Positions 26,646 to 34,865 of a stretch of DNA of 64,000 bases are shown here, one piece after another (positions within the stretch are counted from its first letter, which is position 1; each line of letters opens with the position of its first letter). The stretch comes from Sphingomonas sp. 35-24ZXX (GTDB lineage Bacteria; Pseudomonadota; Alphaproteobacteria; Sphingomonadales; Sphingomonadaceae), in contig NZ_JROG01000008.1 in the NCBI RefSeq assembly GCF_000786215.1, positions 1 through 64,000 of the forward strand, in the 5' to 3' direction. The translations under genes were made by a program, and so were the position numbers. The notes beneath the pieces are model-generated. The model worked only from the letters and a program-made list of their open reading frames with translations. It made no database searches and was not told the DNA's origin.

Positions 26646-27488
26646 TTAGTGCTTCACGCCTGCCCAGACGTTGCGATAGGCCATGTAGCCGAGGCCCGTC
26701 GCGATGATCAGGAAGACCAGCACGGCCCAGCCGGTCTGGTGACGCTTTTCCAGCGTGGGCTCTGCGGTCCACACCAGGAATGCGGCGACGTCTTTGGCCA
26801 TCTGCTCGCGGGTGGCGTTGGTGCCGTCCGAGTAGGTGACGATGCCGTCGCTGCCCAGCGGGTTGGCCATCGCGATGTTGAGGTTCGCGAAGTACGGGTT
26901 GTAGTTCAGGCCCGGTCCCGGCATCGCATCGGGGAAGCGCTTGGCGAGTTCAGCCGGCGGTTCCTGATAGCCGGTCAGCAGCGAGTACACATAGGGTGCA
27001 CCGCCGTGACGCGCCTTGGTGATCAGCGAAAGATCAGGCGGCAGGGCGTTGTTGTTGGCGGCGCGAGCCGCGGTTTCGTTCGCATGCGGCGAAGGGATAT
27101 AGTCGGCGGGCAGCGGCTTGCGCGTCGTCGCTTCACCGGTGGCCGGATCGATCGACGGGGTCTGGGCGGGCCAGTTGGCGGCGATCGCCTTCACTTCGTC
27201 TTCGGTATAGCCCAGTTCCGCCAGGTTGCGGAACGAGACCAGCCGCATCGAATGGCAGGCCGAGCACACTTCCTTGTACACCTGGAAACCGCGCTGCAGC
27301 TGCTGGCGGTCGAACTTGCCCATCGGGCCGTCGCTGGCCAGCGAAAGCTTCTTGGGTTCGAGGTGGAAGGCATGCTCCGCCGTTTCCTGCGGCGGCTCGC
27401 TGATGTAGGCGGCTGCGCCCACACCAAACGAGACGATGAGCCAGCCGCTGAAGAACAGCCCCACCAAAAATGCACCAATGCGAATCAT
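26646..27488 (-). CDS. petC: Ubiquinol-cytochrome c reductase, cytochrome c1
   Basis: 280-residue heme-bearing subunit of complex III. N-terminal TM/signal (GAFLVGLFFSGWLIVSFGVGAAA), the c-type heme motif CSACH in VCSACHSMRLVSFR, a methionine-ligand region (FPDAMPGPGLNYNPYFANLNIAM) and a C-terminal anchor (GWAVLVFLIIATGLGYMAYRNVW). Last gene of petA-petB-petC on the minus strand, ending just before a strong hairpin. Confidence 0.97.
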   Translation of the reverse strand: MIRIGAFLVGLFFSGWLIVSFGVGAAAYISEPPQETAEHAFHLEPKKLSLASDGPMGKFDRQQLQRGFQVYKEVCSACHSMRLVSFRNLAELGYTEDEVKAIAANWPAQTPSIDPATGEATTRKPLPADYIPSPHANETAARAANNNALPPDLSLITKARHGGAPYVYSLLTGYQEPPAELAKRFPDAMPGPGLNYNPYFANLNIAMANPLGSDGIVTYSDGTNATREQMAKDVAAFLVWTAEPTLEKRHQTGWAVLVFLIIATGLGYMAYRNVWAGVKH

Positions 27489-27518
27489 GTCGAATGACTT
27501 TCCTTATGGGTTCTGGCG

Positions 27519-28814
27519 TTACTCGGCGGGCTGCAGCGCGGGGCCGCCTGCCGTGCCGGTGCTGCTCTTGCCGAGCACGCTTTCCGTGATCGAGAAAGGC
27601 AGCGGCTTGGGCTTTTCGATCTTCGAGATGATCGGCAGGATGATCAGGAAGTGGGCGAAATAATAAGCCGAACCCAGCTGGCTGAGCATCACATAGGGCT
27701 CTTCAGCCGGAGCGCCGCCCAGATAGCCGAGCAGCAGAACGTCTGCGACCAGAATGCCGAAGAAGATCTTGAACAGCGGACGATAGTTGCCCGAACGCAC
27801 CGGCGAACGGTCCAGCCAGGGCAGGAAGAACAGCAGCAGGATCGAAGCGAACATCGCCAGCACGCCCAGCAGCTTGGCAGGCACGATGAAGAAGTCGAAG
27901 GTGAAGGCGCGCAGGATCGCGTAGAACGGCCAGAAATACCATTCGGGAACGATGTGCGCCGGCGTCGAGAGCGGGTTGGCGGGGATGTAGTTGTCCGCAT
28001 GGCCCAGGAAGTTCGGCGCGAAGAACAGCACCGAGCAGAACAGGATCAGGAACACGCCCAGGCCGAAGCCGTCCTTGGCGGTGTAATAGGGGTGGAACGG
28101 CACGGTGTCCGACTCCGACTTCACTTCCACGCCGGTCGGGTTCGACGAGCCGGGAATGTGCAGCGCCCAGATGTGCAGGATGATGACACCGGCGGTCACG
28201 AACGGCAGCAGATAGTGCAGCGAGAAGAAGCGGTTCAGCGCGGCGTTGTCAGGCGCAAATCCGCCCAGAAGCCAGGTCTGGATCGGTTCACCTACCAGCG
28301 GGATCGCGCCGAACAGGCCGGTGATCACCTTGGCACCCCAGAAGCTCATCTGGCCCCAGGGAAGCACATAGCCCATGAACGCGGTCGCCATCATCAGCAG
28401 GAAGATGACCAGGCCGAGCAGCCAGATCATTTCGCGCGGCGCCTTGTACGAGCTGAAATACAGCCCGCGGAAGATGTGGATATAGACGACGATGAAGAAG
28501 AAGCTGGCGCCGTTGGCGTGCGCATAGCGCAGCATCCAGCCCCAGTTCACGTCACGCATGATGTGTTCGGTGGAATCAAAGGCGACCAATGCGTTGGGTG
28601 CATAGTGCATCGCCATGATGATGCCGGTCACGATCTGCATGACCAGCGCGACCCCGGCGAGAACGCCGAAGTTCCAGAAATAGTTCAGGTTGCGCGGCAC
28701 CGGATAGCCGCCACCGATCGCCCCGTAGACCAGCCGCGGCAGCGGCAGGCGTTGATCCAGCCATTTGGTCAGATCGGACTTCGGTTCGTAATGCTTGGCC
28801 CAGGAAAAGCTCAT
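27519..28814 (-). CDS. petB: Ubiquinol-cytochrome c reductase, cytochrome b
   Basis: 431-residue, eight-TM quinol-oxidising subunit. Bis-heme histidines lie in [42 protein letters not shown]; the Qo-site PEWYFWPF motif is present (PEWY). Length and spacing match bacterial complex III cytochrome b. It lies 30 bp from petC and 12 bp from petA. Confidence 0.98.
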   Translation of the reverse strand: MSFSWAKHYEPKSDLTKWLDQRLPLPRLVYGAIGGGYPVPRNLNYFWNFGVLAGVALVMQIVTGIIMAMHYAPNALVAFDSTEHIMRDVNWGWMLRYAHANGASFFFIVVYIHIFRGLYFSSYKAPREMIWLLGLVIFLLMMATAFMGYVLPWGQMSFWGAKVITGLFGAIPLVGEPIQTWLLGGFAPDNAALNRFFSLHYLLPFVTAGVIILHIWALHIPGSSNPTGVEVKSESDTVPFHPYYTAKDGFGLGVFLILFCSVLFFAPNFLGHADNYIPANPLSTPAHIVPEWYFWPFYAILRAFTFDFFIVPAKLLGVLAMFASILLLFFLPWLDRSPVRSGNYRPLFKIFFGILVADVLLLGYLGGAPAEEPYVMLSQLGSAYYFAHFLIILPIISKIEKPKPLPFSITESVLGKSSTGTAGGPALQPAE

Positions 28815-28826
28815 ATTCTATGCTCC

Positions 28827-29399
28827 TCAACCGATCTTGATGACAGTGTCTGACAGGAATTCATATTCCGGCACGACAAGGTTGGTCGGGGCCGGACCTT
28901 TGCGGATCCGTGCAGCGGTATCGTAATGCGAACCGTGGCAGGGGCAGAAATAGCCCCCGAATTCGCCTTTCACTTCGCCCTGTGCCGCACCCAGGGGCAC
29001 ACAGCCCAGATGGGTGCAGACGCCCAGGGTAACCAGCCAGTTGGTCTTGCCTTCCAGCGTACGTTCAGCAAGCGTCTGCGGATCGCGCAGCGAGCCCACA
29101 TCCACCTTGTTCGCGGCGTCGATTTCCGCCGGCGTCAGGTTGCGGATGAACATCGGCTGCTTGCGCCAGACGGTCTTGATCGCCTGGCCCGGCTCGACAG
29201 CCGACACGTCGACCTCGGTCGAGGCCTGCGCCAGGACGTCCTTGCTGGGCGCCATCTGCGTGATGAGCGGGATAAGAACCGTGGCGCCGCCCACGCCCGC
29301 GAAGCTGACTGCGGCGATGTTGATGAAATCGCGGCGACGCACGCCATCGGATTCGATCGCTGCAGTGCCATCCTGATTCATCGTGACTTGTTCTGCCAT
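28827..29399 (-). CDS. petA: Ubiquinol-cytochrome c reductase, Rieske iron-sulfur subunit
   Basis: 190 residues. N-terminal Tat-type region with RRRDFINIAAVSFAGVGGA forming the membrane anchor, then the Rieske [2Fe-2S] ligands CTHLGC and CPCHGSHYD. First gene of the petABC operon. The 250-bp AT-rich region upstream, shared divergently with trmL, carries the promoter. Confidence 0.98.
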   Translation of the reverse strand: MAEQVTMNQDGTAAIESDGVRRRDFINIAAVSFAGVGGATVLIPLITQMAPSKDVLAQASTEVDVSAVEPGQAIKTVWRKQPMFIRNLTPAEIDAANKVDVGSLRDPQTLAERTLEGKTNWLVTLGVCTHLGCVPLGAAQGEVKGEFGGYFCPCHGSHYDTAARIRKGPAPTNLVVPEYEFLSDTVIKIG

Positions 29400-29652
29400 G
29401 TCGCTAACCTGACCCTCAAGCTATTGAAAAGTAAAAGCTTATTTTAGATTTTGGAAGCGGCATGGCACGGCTTTGCCCCTGGCCCGTCCGCATGATTGCG
29501 CGCCTGATAGACGCAAAACCGTCATTTTGCCAACAACGAAATTGGCGCATCGCAGCATAGTTGTTTTCAATGATGCCGATGGCTGCCTGCAAACGTGCCG
29601 GGCGGTGCCACAAGCCCTGTGACTTGGGCGTGCGGTTCGCTAAAGCAGCACC

Positions 29653-30114
29653 ATGCGCATTGCCCTTTATCAGCCCGAAATTGCCGGAAACGTCGGCGCC
29701 ATCCTGCGTCTGGCCGCCTGCATGGCGGTTCCGGTGGAGATCATCGAACCGTGCGGATTCGTCTTTGACGACAAGCGCCTGAAGCGCGCCGCGATGGATT
29801 ACGGCCCGCTGGCCGAGATGCGCCGCCATGCCGACTGGGCGGCGTTCCAGGATTTCGTGCGGGCGCAAGGTGCGCGGCTGGTGCTGATGAGCTCCAAGGC
29901 GACATCCAGCGTCTATCGCACCGCCTTTGCCGACAACGACATCCTGCTGATGGGGTCCGAAAGCGCCGGCGTTCCGGCGCATGTGCGCGATGCCTGCGAT
30001 CTTCTGACCACCATTCCGATGGCGCCGGGTGTCCGTTCGCTGAACATATCGGTTGCTACCGGGATTGCGCTTGGCGAAGCGCTGCGGCAGACACGGCATC
30101 TGGGCGAGGCTTGA
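29653..30114 (+). CDS. trmL: tRNA (cytidine(34)-2'-O)-methyltransferase
   Basis: 153-residue SPOUT methyltransferase that methylates the wobble ribose of tRNA-Leu isoacceptors. N-terminal LYQPEIAGNVGAILRLAAC and the C-terminal knot motifs LLMGSESAGVP and IPMAPGVRSLNISVATGIAL are diagnostic. Length is standard. Followed by hemF after 24 bp. Confidence 0.95.
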   Translation: MRIALYQPEIAGNVGAILRLAACMAVPVEIIEPCGFVFDDKRLKRAAMDYGPLAEMRRHADWAAFQDFVRAQGARLVLMSSKATSSVYRTAFADNDILLMGSESAGVPAHVRDACDLLTTIPMAPGVRSLNISVATGIALGEALRQTRHLGEA

Positions 30115-30138
30115 AGGCCCGCCGCCGACAAGGGGAGC

Positions 30139-30996
30139 ATGATGACCGATTGGAGTGAACAGAAGCCTGCAGCGCGGGCCTGGTTCGAAAGCCTGCGCGA
30201 CGCGATCTGCGCCGAATTCACTGCGATCGAGCGCGAAGCCGGCAGCGACGCCAGCTTCGAGTACAGCCCCTGGGACCGGACCGAAGCCGATGGCTCGCAC
30301 GGCGGCGGCGGCGTGCGCGGCCTGATCAAGGGCAAGGTCTTCGAGAAGGCCGGCGTCAACGTGTCGACCGTCGAGGGTCGATTCAGCGAGGAGTTCGCCA
30401 AATCGATCAACGGCGCAGGGGAAGACCCACGCTTCTTTGCGACCGGAATAAGCCTGGTCGCCCATATGTCGAATCCGCACGTTCCTGCGGTGCATATGAA
30501 CACCCGTTTTCTAGTGACCACCAAGGCGTGGTTCGGCGGGGGAGCCGATCTCAACCCGCCGCTGCCTTACGCGGAAGATACGGACGATTTTCACGCCCGG
30601 ATGCAGGCGGCGTGCGACAAGCACAATCCGGACTATCATGACAAGTTCAAGGCGTGGGCGGACGACTATTTCTATATTCCGCATCGCGGCGTCCATCGCG
30701 GCGTCGGCGGCATCTTCTACGACCATCTCGAATGCACCGATCAGGCGACGTTCGATGCGAACTTCGCATTCACCCAGGATGTCGGCCGCGCGTTTCTGGA
30801 TATCTTCCCCGCGCTGGTCCGCCGCCGGATGGCGCAGGAATTCACCCCGGCCGAAAAGCACCAGCAGCTGGTGTGGCGCGGCCGCTATGCCGAATTCAAC
30901 CTGATCCACGATCGCGGCACATTGTTCGGCCTCAAGACCGGCGGCAATATCGATGCGATCCTGATGAGCCTGCCGCCCGAAGCCGTGTGGGAGTGA
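30139..30996 (+). CDS. hemF: Oxygen-dependent coproporphyrinogen III oxidase
   Basis: 285 residues. Oxidatively decarboxylates coproporphyrinogen III using O2. Family hallmarks: GGGGVRGLIKGKVFEKAGVN, HMNTRFLVTTKAWFGGGADLNP, HRGVHRGVGGIFYDHL and the C-terminal YAEFNLIHDRGTLFGLKTGGN. Start ATGATG has GGGGAG upstream. Indicates aerobic heme synthesis. Confidence 0.98.
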   Translation: MMTDWSEQKPAARAWFESLRDAICAEFTAIEREAGSDASFEYSPWDRTEADGSHGGGGVRGLIKGKVFEKAGVNVSTVEGRFSEEFAKSINGAGEDPRFFATGISLVAHMSNPHVPAVHMNTRFLVTTKAWFGGGADLNPPLPYAEDTDDFHARMQAACDKHNPDYHDKFKAWADDYFYIPHRGVHRGVGGIFYDHLECTDQATFDANFAFTQDVGRAFLDIFPALVRRRMAQEFTPAEKHQQLVWRGRYAEFNLIHDRGTLFGLKTGGNIDAILMSLPPEAVWE

Positions 30997-31003
30997 TCGG
31001 GAC

Positions 31004-31402
31004 GTGACGGTGGAGCGGCTCGACCATGTGAACATCATCGCTGTGGACCTTCAGGCCACGGCGCAATTCTATGCCGAGCTGCTCGACCTCGAGATCCGCG
31101 ACGCGCCGCCGCCGCTGACGCCGCAGAACGCACGCTGGGCCTTCGACCGCAGTGGTCAGGCGGTGATCCATATCAACAGCGTGAATTGCCCGCGCCGGTT
31201 CGACCGCGATGTCTCGCCCGGTCCCACCGGGTCGATCCACCACATCGCCTTTCGCTGCACCGGTTTTGCCGAGATGGAGGCGAAGCTGAAAGCGCGCGGC
31301 GCGGACTATAAGGCGAGCGAGGTCAATGCCATCGGCCTGCGCCAGATCTTCACGCTCGACCCCAATGGCGTGCTGCTGGAGCTCAATTTCTTCGCGGGCT
31401 GA
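31004..31402 (+). CDS. VOC (glyoxalase/dioxygenase) superfamily protein
   Basis: 132 residues with a GTG start 7 bp after hemF. Two beta-alpha-beta-beta-beta modules: LDHVNIIAVDLQATAQFYAELLDLE and SIHHIAFRCTGFAEMEAKLKARG, ending LDPNGVLLELNFF. Metal ligands consistent with the fold are His8, His80 and the Glu in LLELNF. Substrate not inferable. Probably co-transcribed with hemF. Confidence 0.88.
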   Translation: MTVERLDHVNIIAVDLQATAQFYAELLDLEIRDAPPPLTPQNARWAFDRSGQAVIHINSVNCPRRFDRDVSPGPTGSIHHIAFRCTGFAEMEAKLKARGADYKASEVNAIGLRQIFTLDPNGVLLELNFFAG

Positions 31403-31461
31403 TGGCACGCCAATCCGCCCCCCATTGACAGCCGCACGGCTTGCCGCCAAGCGAACCCGCC

Positions 31462-32619
31462 ATGGCCAGCGCAATCGCCCCCGTTTCTGATGATCGCTTC
31501 GGGCTGGACCGCAAGGTCACGCTGCTGGGCCCGCTGCCGCTCGATTGCGGGGCCGCGCTCGCGCCGGTGCAGATTGCCTATGAGACCTATGGCAGCCTGA
31601 ACGCCGACAAGAGCAACGCGGTGCTGATCTGCCATGCGCTGACCGGCGACCAGTATGTCGCCTCCACCCATCCGCTCACTGGCAAGCCCGGATGGTGGCA
31701 AAGGCTGGTCGGGGCAGGCAAGCCGGTCGATCCCGCACGCGATTTCATCATCTGCGCCAATGTCATCGGCAGCTGCATGGGCTCGTCGGGCCCCGCCACC
31801 GTCAACCCTGCAACCGGCGAGCCCTGGGGCATGGATTTTCCGGTGCTGTCGATCGCCGACATGGTCCGCGCGCAGGCCTTGCTGCTCGATTATCTGGGCA
31901 TTGGTACCCTGGCCGCCGTCATCGGTGGATCGATGGGCGGCATGCAGGCGATCAGCTGGCCGGTGCTCTATCCCGACCGTGTCCGCGCCGCTCTGGTCAT
32001 CGCCTCGACCGCGCGGCATTCGGCGCAGAATATCGCATTCCACGAAGTGGGCCGCCAGGCGATCATGGCCGATCCGCGCTGGCGCAAGGGCGCTTATTAT
32101 GCCGATGGCGATGTGCCCGCCTCGGGCCTGGCGGTTGCGCGCATGGCGGCGCACATCACCTATCTGTCCGAAGCCGGCCTCACCGAGAAATTCGGTCGCC
32201 GCCTGCAGGACAAGACCGGGCAGGACTGCAGCGGCAGCAGCTTCGGCTTCGATGCCGATTTCCAGATCCAGAGCTATCTGCGCCACCAGGGGATCAGCTT
32301 CGTCGACCGGTTCGATGCCAACAGCTATCTCTATATCACCCGCGCGATGGACTATTTCGATCTCGCCGAGCCGTTCGACGGCGTGCTGGCGAGTGCCTTC
32401 ATGGGCACGAAGACGCGTTTCTGCCTGATCAGCTTTGACACCGACTGGCTGTACCCGACGGCGGAATCGCGCCGCATCGTCCATGCGCTCAATGCCGCAG
32501 GGGCCGAAGTCAGCTTTGTCGAACTGTCCTCGCCCTTCGGCCATGATGCCTTCCTGCTCGACTACCCGGAGATGAACCGCATCGTCGATGGCTTTTTGCG
32601 CGCGGGGTCCAAGGCTTGA
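31462..32619 (+). CDS. metX: Homoserine O-acetyltransferase
   Basis: 385-residue alpha/beta hydrolase of methionine synthesis. Motifs: [14 protein letters not shown], nucleophile Ser in GGSMGGMQ, acid Asp in SFDTDWLYP and His in FGHDAFLL. The ATG at 31462 is preferred to a TTG at 31441. I found no SAM-II-like riboswitch in the short 60-bp leader. Stop overlaps the metW start (TTGA). Confidence 0.95.
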   Translation: MASAIAPVSDDRFGLDRKVTLLGPLPLDCGAALAPVQIAYETYGSLNADKSNAVLICHALTGDQYVASTHPLTGKPGWWQRLVGAGKPVDPARDFIICANVIGSCMGSSGPATVNPATGEPWGMDFPVLSIADMVRAQALLLDYLGIGTLAAVIGGSMGGMQAISWPVLYPDRVRAALVIASTARHSAQNIAFHEVGRQAIMADPRWRKGAYYADGDVPASGLAVARMAAHITYLSEAGLTEKFGRRLQDKTGQDCSGSSFGFDADFQIQSYLRHQGISFVDRFDANSYLYITRAMDYFDLAEPFDGVLASAFMGTKTRFCLISFDTDWLYPTAESRRIVHALNAAGAEVSFVELSSPFGHDAFLLDYPEMNRIVDGFLRAGSKA

Positions 32620-33206
32620 CCGCTCTGCGCCCCGATTTGCAGATCATCGCCGAAAACGTGTCGCCAGGCGCCCGCGTGCTCGATGTCGGCTGCGGCGATG
32701 GCGCGCTGATGGCGGCGCTGCGCGACAGCCGCCAGGTGCGTGCGCGCGGGCTCGAGCTCAACCCTGTCAATGTGAGCGCGGCGGTGACGCGCGGGCTTTC
32801 GGTGATCCAGGGCGATGCTGATACCGATCTCGTCGATTATCCGTCCGACAGCGTCGATTATGCGATCCTCAGCCAGACGCTGCAGACGACGCGCGCGCCG
32901 CATCTGGTGCTGGAAGAGCTGCTGCGTATCGGACGCCAGGCGTTTGTCAGCTTCCCCAATTTCGCGCATTGGCGGCTGCGGCTGTCGCTGCTGACCCAGG
33001 GGAAGATGCCGGTCACGCGGCTGCTTCCGGAAAACTGGTATGACACGCCCAACATCCACCATGTCAGCATCGACGATTTCCGCGACCTGATCGCCCAGCG
33101 CGGCTGGACCTGCGATGGCGAGTGGTTCCTTTCGGGGGGCCAGCCAACCTCGCGCGGGCTGGCCAATCTGCTTGCGGAGCACGCGGTGTTTCTGCTGCGG
33201 CGATAA
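32616..33206 (+). CDS. metW: Methionine biosynthesis protein MetW
   Basis: 196-residue class I SAM-dependent methyltransferase-fold protein with the motif [15 protein letters not shown]. The later segments ([55 protein letters not shown]) are diagnostic of MetW. MetW forms a complex with MetX and supports homoserine acylation. It starts with TTG overlapping the metX stop, so it depends on translational coupling. Confidence 0.95.
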   Translation: MTALRPDLQIIAENVSPGARVLDVGCGDGALMAALRDSRQVRARGLELNPVNVSAAVTRGLSVIQGDADTDLVDYPSDSVDYAILSQTLQTTRAPHLVLEELLRIGRQAFVSFPNFAHWRLRLSLLTQGKMPVTRLLPENWYDTPNIHHVSIDDFRDLIAQRGWTCDGEWFLSGGQPTSRGLANLLAEHAVFLLRR

Positions 33207-33217
33207 GGGACAAGGCC

Positions 33218-34150
33218 ATGAAGATCGGAATTATCGGAGCGGGCCTTGCCGGGCTGACCGCCGCGCGCGCGCTGGCCGAGGCGGGCCACGTGGTCACGCT
33301 GTTCGACAAAGCACGCGGCCCCGGTGGGCGGATGTCGACGCGGCGGGTCGAAACCGCAGCAGGCATGGCGTTTTTCGACCATGGTGCGCAGTATTTCAAC
33401 GTTCGCGATACAGGTTTTGCTGAAACCGTCGCGCGTTGGGAGGCGGAAGGCGTCGCCGCGCGCTGGCCGGCCCCAGGCGACAATGCCTGGGTCGGCACGC
33501 CGGGCATGAATGCGATCATCAAGGCTGAAGCTGCAGGGCGCGACGTCCGCTGGAACTGCCGGATCGAGCGCATCGTGCGCGATGGCACGGGCTGGCAGCT
33601 GGCGCATGCCGAGGGCGAAGAGACGTTCGACACGGTGGTCGTCGCCGTGCCTGCCGAGCAGGTCGCGCCGTTGCTCGCGCAGCATGTGCCCGAATGGGCG
33701 GCGCTGGCGGACGCGACACTTTCGCAGCCGTGCTGGACGGTGATGGCGGCCTTTGCCGAGCCGGTGGCTTTCGGCCCCGATAGCCTGCGCGATCAGGGCG
33801 CGATCGGCTGGGCGGCGCGCAACAGTGCCAAGCCCGGCCGGACCGGGCCGGAAAGCTGGGTCATCCAGGGATCGGCGGCTTGGTCTGCGGCGCATCTGGA
33901 GGATGAAGCCGAGCCGGTGATCGCCGCGTTGCTGGCGGATCTGACTGAGGCGACCGGTGGCCCCTTGCCCGCGACGCTCGCGGTGCAGGCGCATCGCTGG
34001 CGCTATGCGCTGTCGGGCGCGGCGGGACGGACGGCGTTGTGGGATGGGGACTTGAGGCTGGGGGTGAGCGGCGACTGGCTCATCGGACCCCGGATCGAGA
34101 GCGCCTGGGCCTCGGGCCGGGCGCTCGCGGCAGCGATTGTCGAGAGTTGA
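33218..34150 (+). CDS. FAD-dependent amine oxidase/renalase-like oxidoreductase
   Basis: 310 residues. N-terminal dinucleotide-binding motif IGIIGAGLAGLTAARALAEAGH, then FDKARGPGGRMSTRR and FDHGAQYFNVRD, which match the renalase-like group of small flavin amine oxidases, and a C-terminal FAD loop (GDWLIGPRIESAWASGRALA). Start chosen at the Met with AAGG upstream; a longer frame extends into metW. Substrate unknown. Its stop abuts the convergent micropeptide 1 stop codon with no gap. Confidence 0.88.
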   Translation: MKIGIIGAGLAGLTAARALAEAGHVVTLFDKARGPGGRMSTRRVETAAGMAFFDHGAQYFNVRDTGFAETVARWEAEGVAARWPAPGDNAWVGTPGMNAIIKAEAAGRDVRWNCRIERIVRDGTGWQLAHAEGEETFDTVVVAVPAEQVAPLLAQHVPEWAALADATLSQPCWTVMAAFAEPVAFGPDSLRDQGAIGWAARNSAKPGRTGPESWVIQGSAAWSAAHLEDEAEPVIAALLADLTEATGGPLPATLAVQAHRWRYALSGAAGRTALWDGDLRLGVSGDWLIGPRIESAWASGRALAAAIVES

Positions 34151-34252
34151 TCAGACAATCGCGCCGGGGGCAACGCTGGCGGCGATGAACAGCGCCGAGG
34201 TCATGATGGCGAGCATGGCCGAACCAATCTGGCTGTAGGTCTGGGCGAACAT
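34151..34252 (-). CDS. Micropeptide 1 (33 aa) of the PGxIV tandem family
   Basis: Encodes a 33-residue hydrophobic peptide starting MFAQTYSQIG and ending FIAASVAPGAIV. Preceded by AAAGGA nine bases before the ATG. It belongs to the long subtype with micropeptide 4: a polar N-terminal 8-10 residues, a single membrane-length segment, and the shared C-terminal motif A-[AT]-S-V-x-P-G-x-I-V. It is last in the four-gene array and stops directly against the convergent FAD oxidoreductase gene. Too short for standard gene callers. Function unknown; I recognise no family. Confidence 0.82.
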   Translation of the reverse strand: MFAQTYSQIGSAMLAIMTSALFIAASVAPGAIV

Positions 34253-34290
34253 TGGGGTTTCCTTTGAGTGATGCGATGGGAAGGCGGTGA

Positions 34291-34374
34291 TCAGACGATC
34301 ACGCCGGGCAGGACGCTGGCAGCAACCAGAACGATCGACGAGATGGCAGCGAGAGCGGAAGCAACGAAGTTCAT
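34291..34374 (-). CDS. Micropeptide 2 (27 aa) of the PGxIV tandem family
   Basis: Encodes 27 residues, MNFVASALAAI onwards, ending VLVAASVLPGVIV. It has AAAGGA eight bases before the ATG. Short subtype: it lacks the polar N-terminal extension of micropeptides 1 and 4 and is almost wholly hydrophobic. Lies 38 bp upstream of micropeptide 1; the spacer holds little besides the ribosome-binding site. Confidence 0.82.
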   Translation of the reverse strand: MNFVASALAAISSIVLVAASVLPGVIV

Positions 34375-34424
34375 GTCTTGGGTCCTTTGATTGAGAGAGA
34401 GGCTGGAAGGTCGGGCGTTGCGGA

Positions 34425-34508
34425 TTAGACGATGATGCCGGGAACGACGCTGGTGGCGACCAGGATGACCGAGCAGACGGTGGCGAGTGCGGTTGCGAGA
34501 ATGTTCAT
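34425..34508 (-). CDS. Micropeptide 3 (27 aa) of the PGxIV tandem family
   Basis: Encodes 27 residues, MNILATALATV onwards, ending ILVATSVVPGIIV. AAAGGA lies ten bases before the ATG. Same length as micropeptide 2 and the closest to it, but with substitutions spread along its length (including one Cys). That argues for older divergence under selection rather than a fresh duplication. Stop codon is TAA, unlike the TGA of the other three. Confidence 0.82.
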   Translation of the reverse strand: MNILATALATVCSVILVATSVVPGIIV

Positions 34509-34550
34509 GATGGTGGTCCTTTCGAATGCGGGTTGAAGGCGGGGTGGAGA

Positions 34551-34658
34551 TCAGACGATCGTGCCGGGAGCGACGCTGGCAGCGATGAAGACGCTGGAGG
34601 TCAGGATGGCGAGAGCGGCGGCGAAGAGCTGGCTCTGAACGTTCGAGAAGATGGTCAT
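34551..34658 (-). CDS. Micropeptide 4 (35 aa) of the PGxIV tandem family
   Basis: Encodes 35 residues, MTIFSNVQSQ onwards, ending VFIAASVAPGTIV. AAAGGA lies eight bases before the ATG. First gene transcribed in the array: its start is about 53 nt downstream of the start site predicted from the sigma-54 promoter match. Long subtype like micropeptide 1. Single predicted membrane segment with the conserved C-terminal P-G-x-I-V. Confidence 0.85.
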   Translation of the reverse strand: MTIFSNVQSQLFAAALAILTSSVFIAASVAPGTIV

Positions 34659-34688
34659 GGCAGTGTCCTTTCGTGTGTTTCTGGTTGG

Positions 34689-34707
34689 TCCGGACCGTGT
34701 GTCCGGA
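34689..34707 (-). promoter_or_regulatory. 5'-leader hairpin of the micropeptide operon
   Basis: Perfect 7-bp stem TCCGGAC / GTCCGGA with a five-base loop, falling at about +5 to +23 of the transcript predicted from the sigma-54 promoter. It may stabilise the mRNA or affect early translation. Confidence 0.4.
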
Positions 34708-34721
34708 GATGCCAGAAGCAT

Positions 34722-34738
34722 TGCACGGGGCGTGCCAG
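34722..34738 (-). promoter_or_regulatory. Sigma-54 (-24/-12) promoter for the micropeptide operon
   Basis: Minus strand reads CTGGCACGCCCCGTGCA. Against the consensus YTGGCACGrNNNTTGCW it differs at two positions only, and the invariant GG and GC doublets have the required 10-bp separation. Predicted start near 34711, 53 nt before micropeptide 4. Transcription would need RpoN and an enhancer-binding protein. Confidence 0.75.
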
Positions 34739-34802
34739 TTTGAAAAATCGTTGTAATTCCGTGGTTTATTGTGGAGCGCGCCAAAATCTCAGATGAACGA
34801 AT

Positions 34803-34835
34803 GCTGACTGTTGGGAAAATTTCCCATTAATCAGC
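34803..34835. promoter_or_regulatory. Candidate upstream activator site: interrupted 33-bp palindrome
   Basis: Core TGGGAAAATTTCCCA (34812-34826, 7-bp arms around one base) flanked by GCTGA on the left and TCAGC on the right, which also pair. Its centre is about 108 bp upstream of the predicted sigma-54 start, the usual distance for an enhancer-binding protein site. It starts 31 bp after the stop of the upstream TPR gene and has no T-run, so a terminator is less likely. Confidence 0.55.
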
Positions 34836-34865
34836 ATCGCGGTTTGGCAGAGAAAGGGGCGGCGC

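Noticed and set aside
29462-29476. Sigma-54-like TGGCACGGCTTTGC upstream of trmL
   Set aside because: The GG and GC doublets are separated by nine rather than ten bases, which normally abolishes -24/-12 promoter function.
31403-31461. SAM-II riboswitch expected before metX in some alphaproteobacteria
   Set aside because: The leader is only 59 bp and shows neither the SAM-II pseudoknot sequence nor a convincing alternative fold.
34151-34658. Micropeptide array as a CRISPR or simple tandem repeat
   Set aside because: Similarity is at the protein level with varied codons, unequal unit lengths (84-108 bp) and conserved start, stop and ribosome-binding sites; there are no identical direct repeats.
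34803-34835. Palindrome as a terminator for the TPR-regulator gene
   Set aside because: The stem is AT-rich in its core, has no following T-run, and its distance from the sigma-54 promoter fits an activator site better. Terminator function is not excluded.
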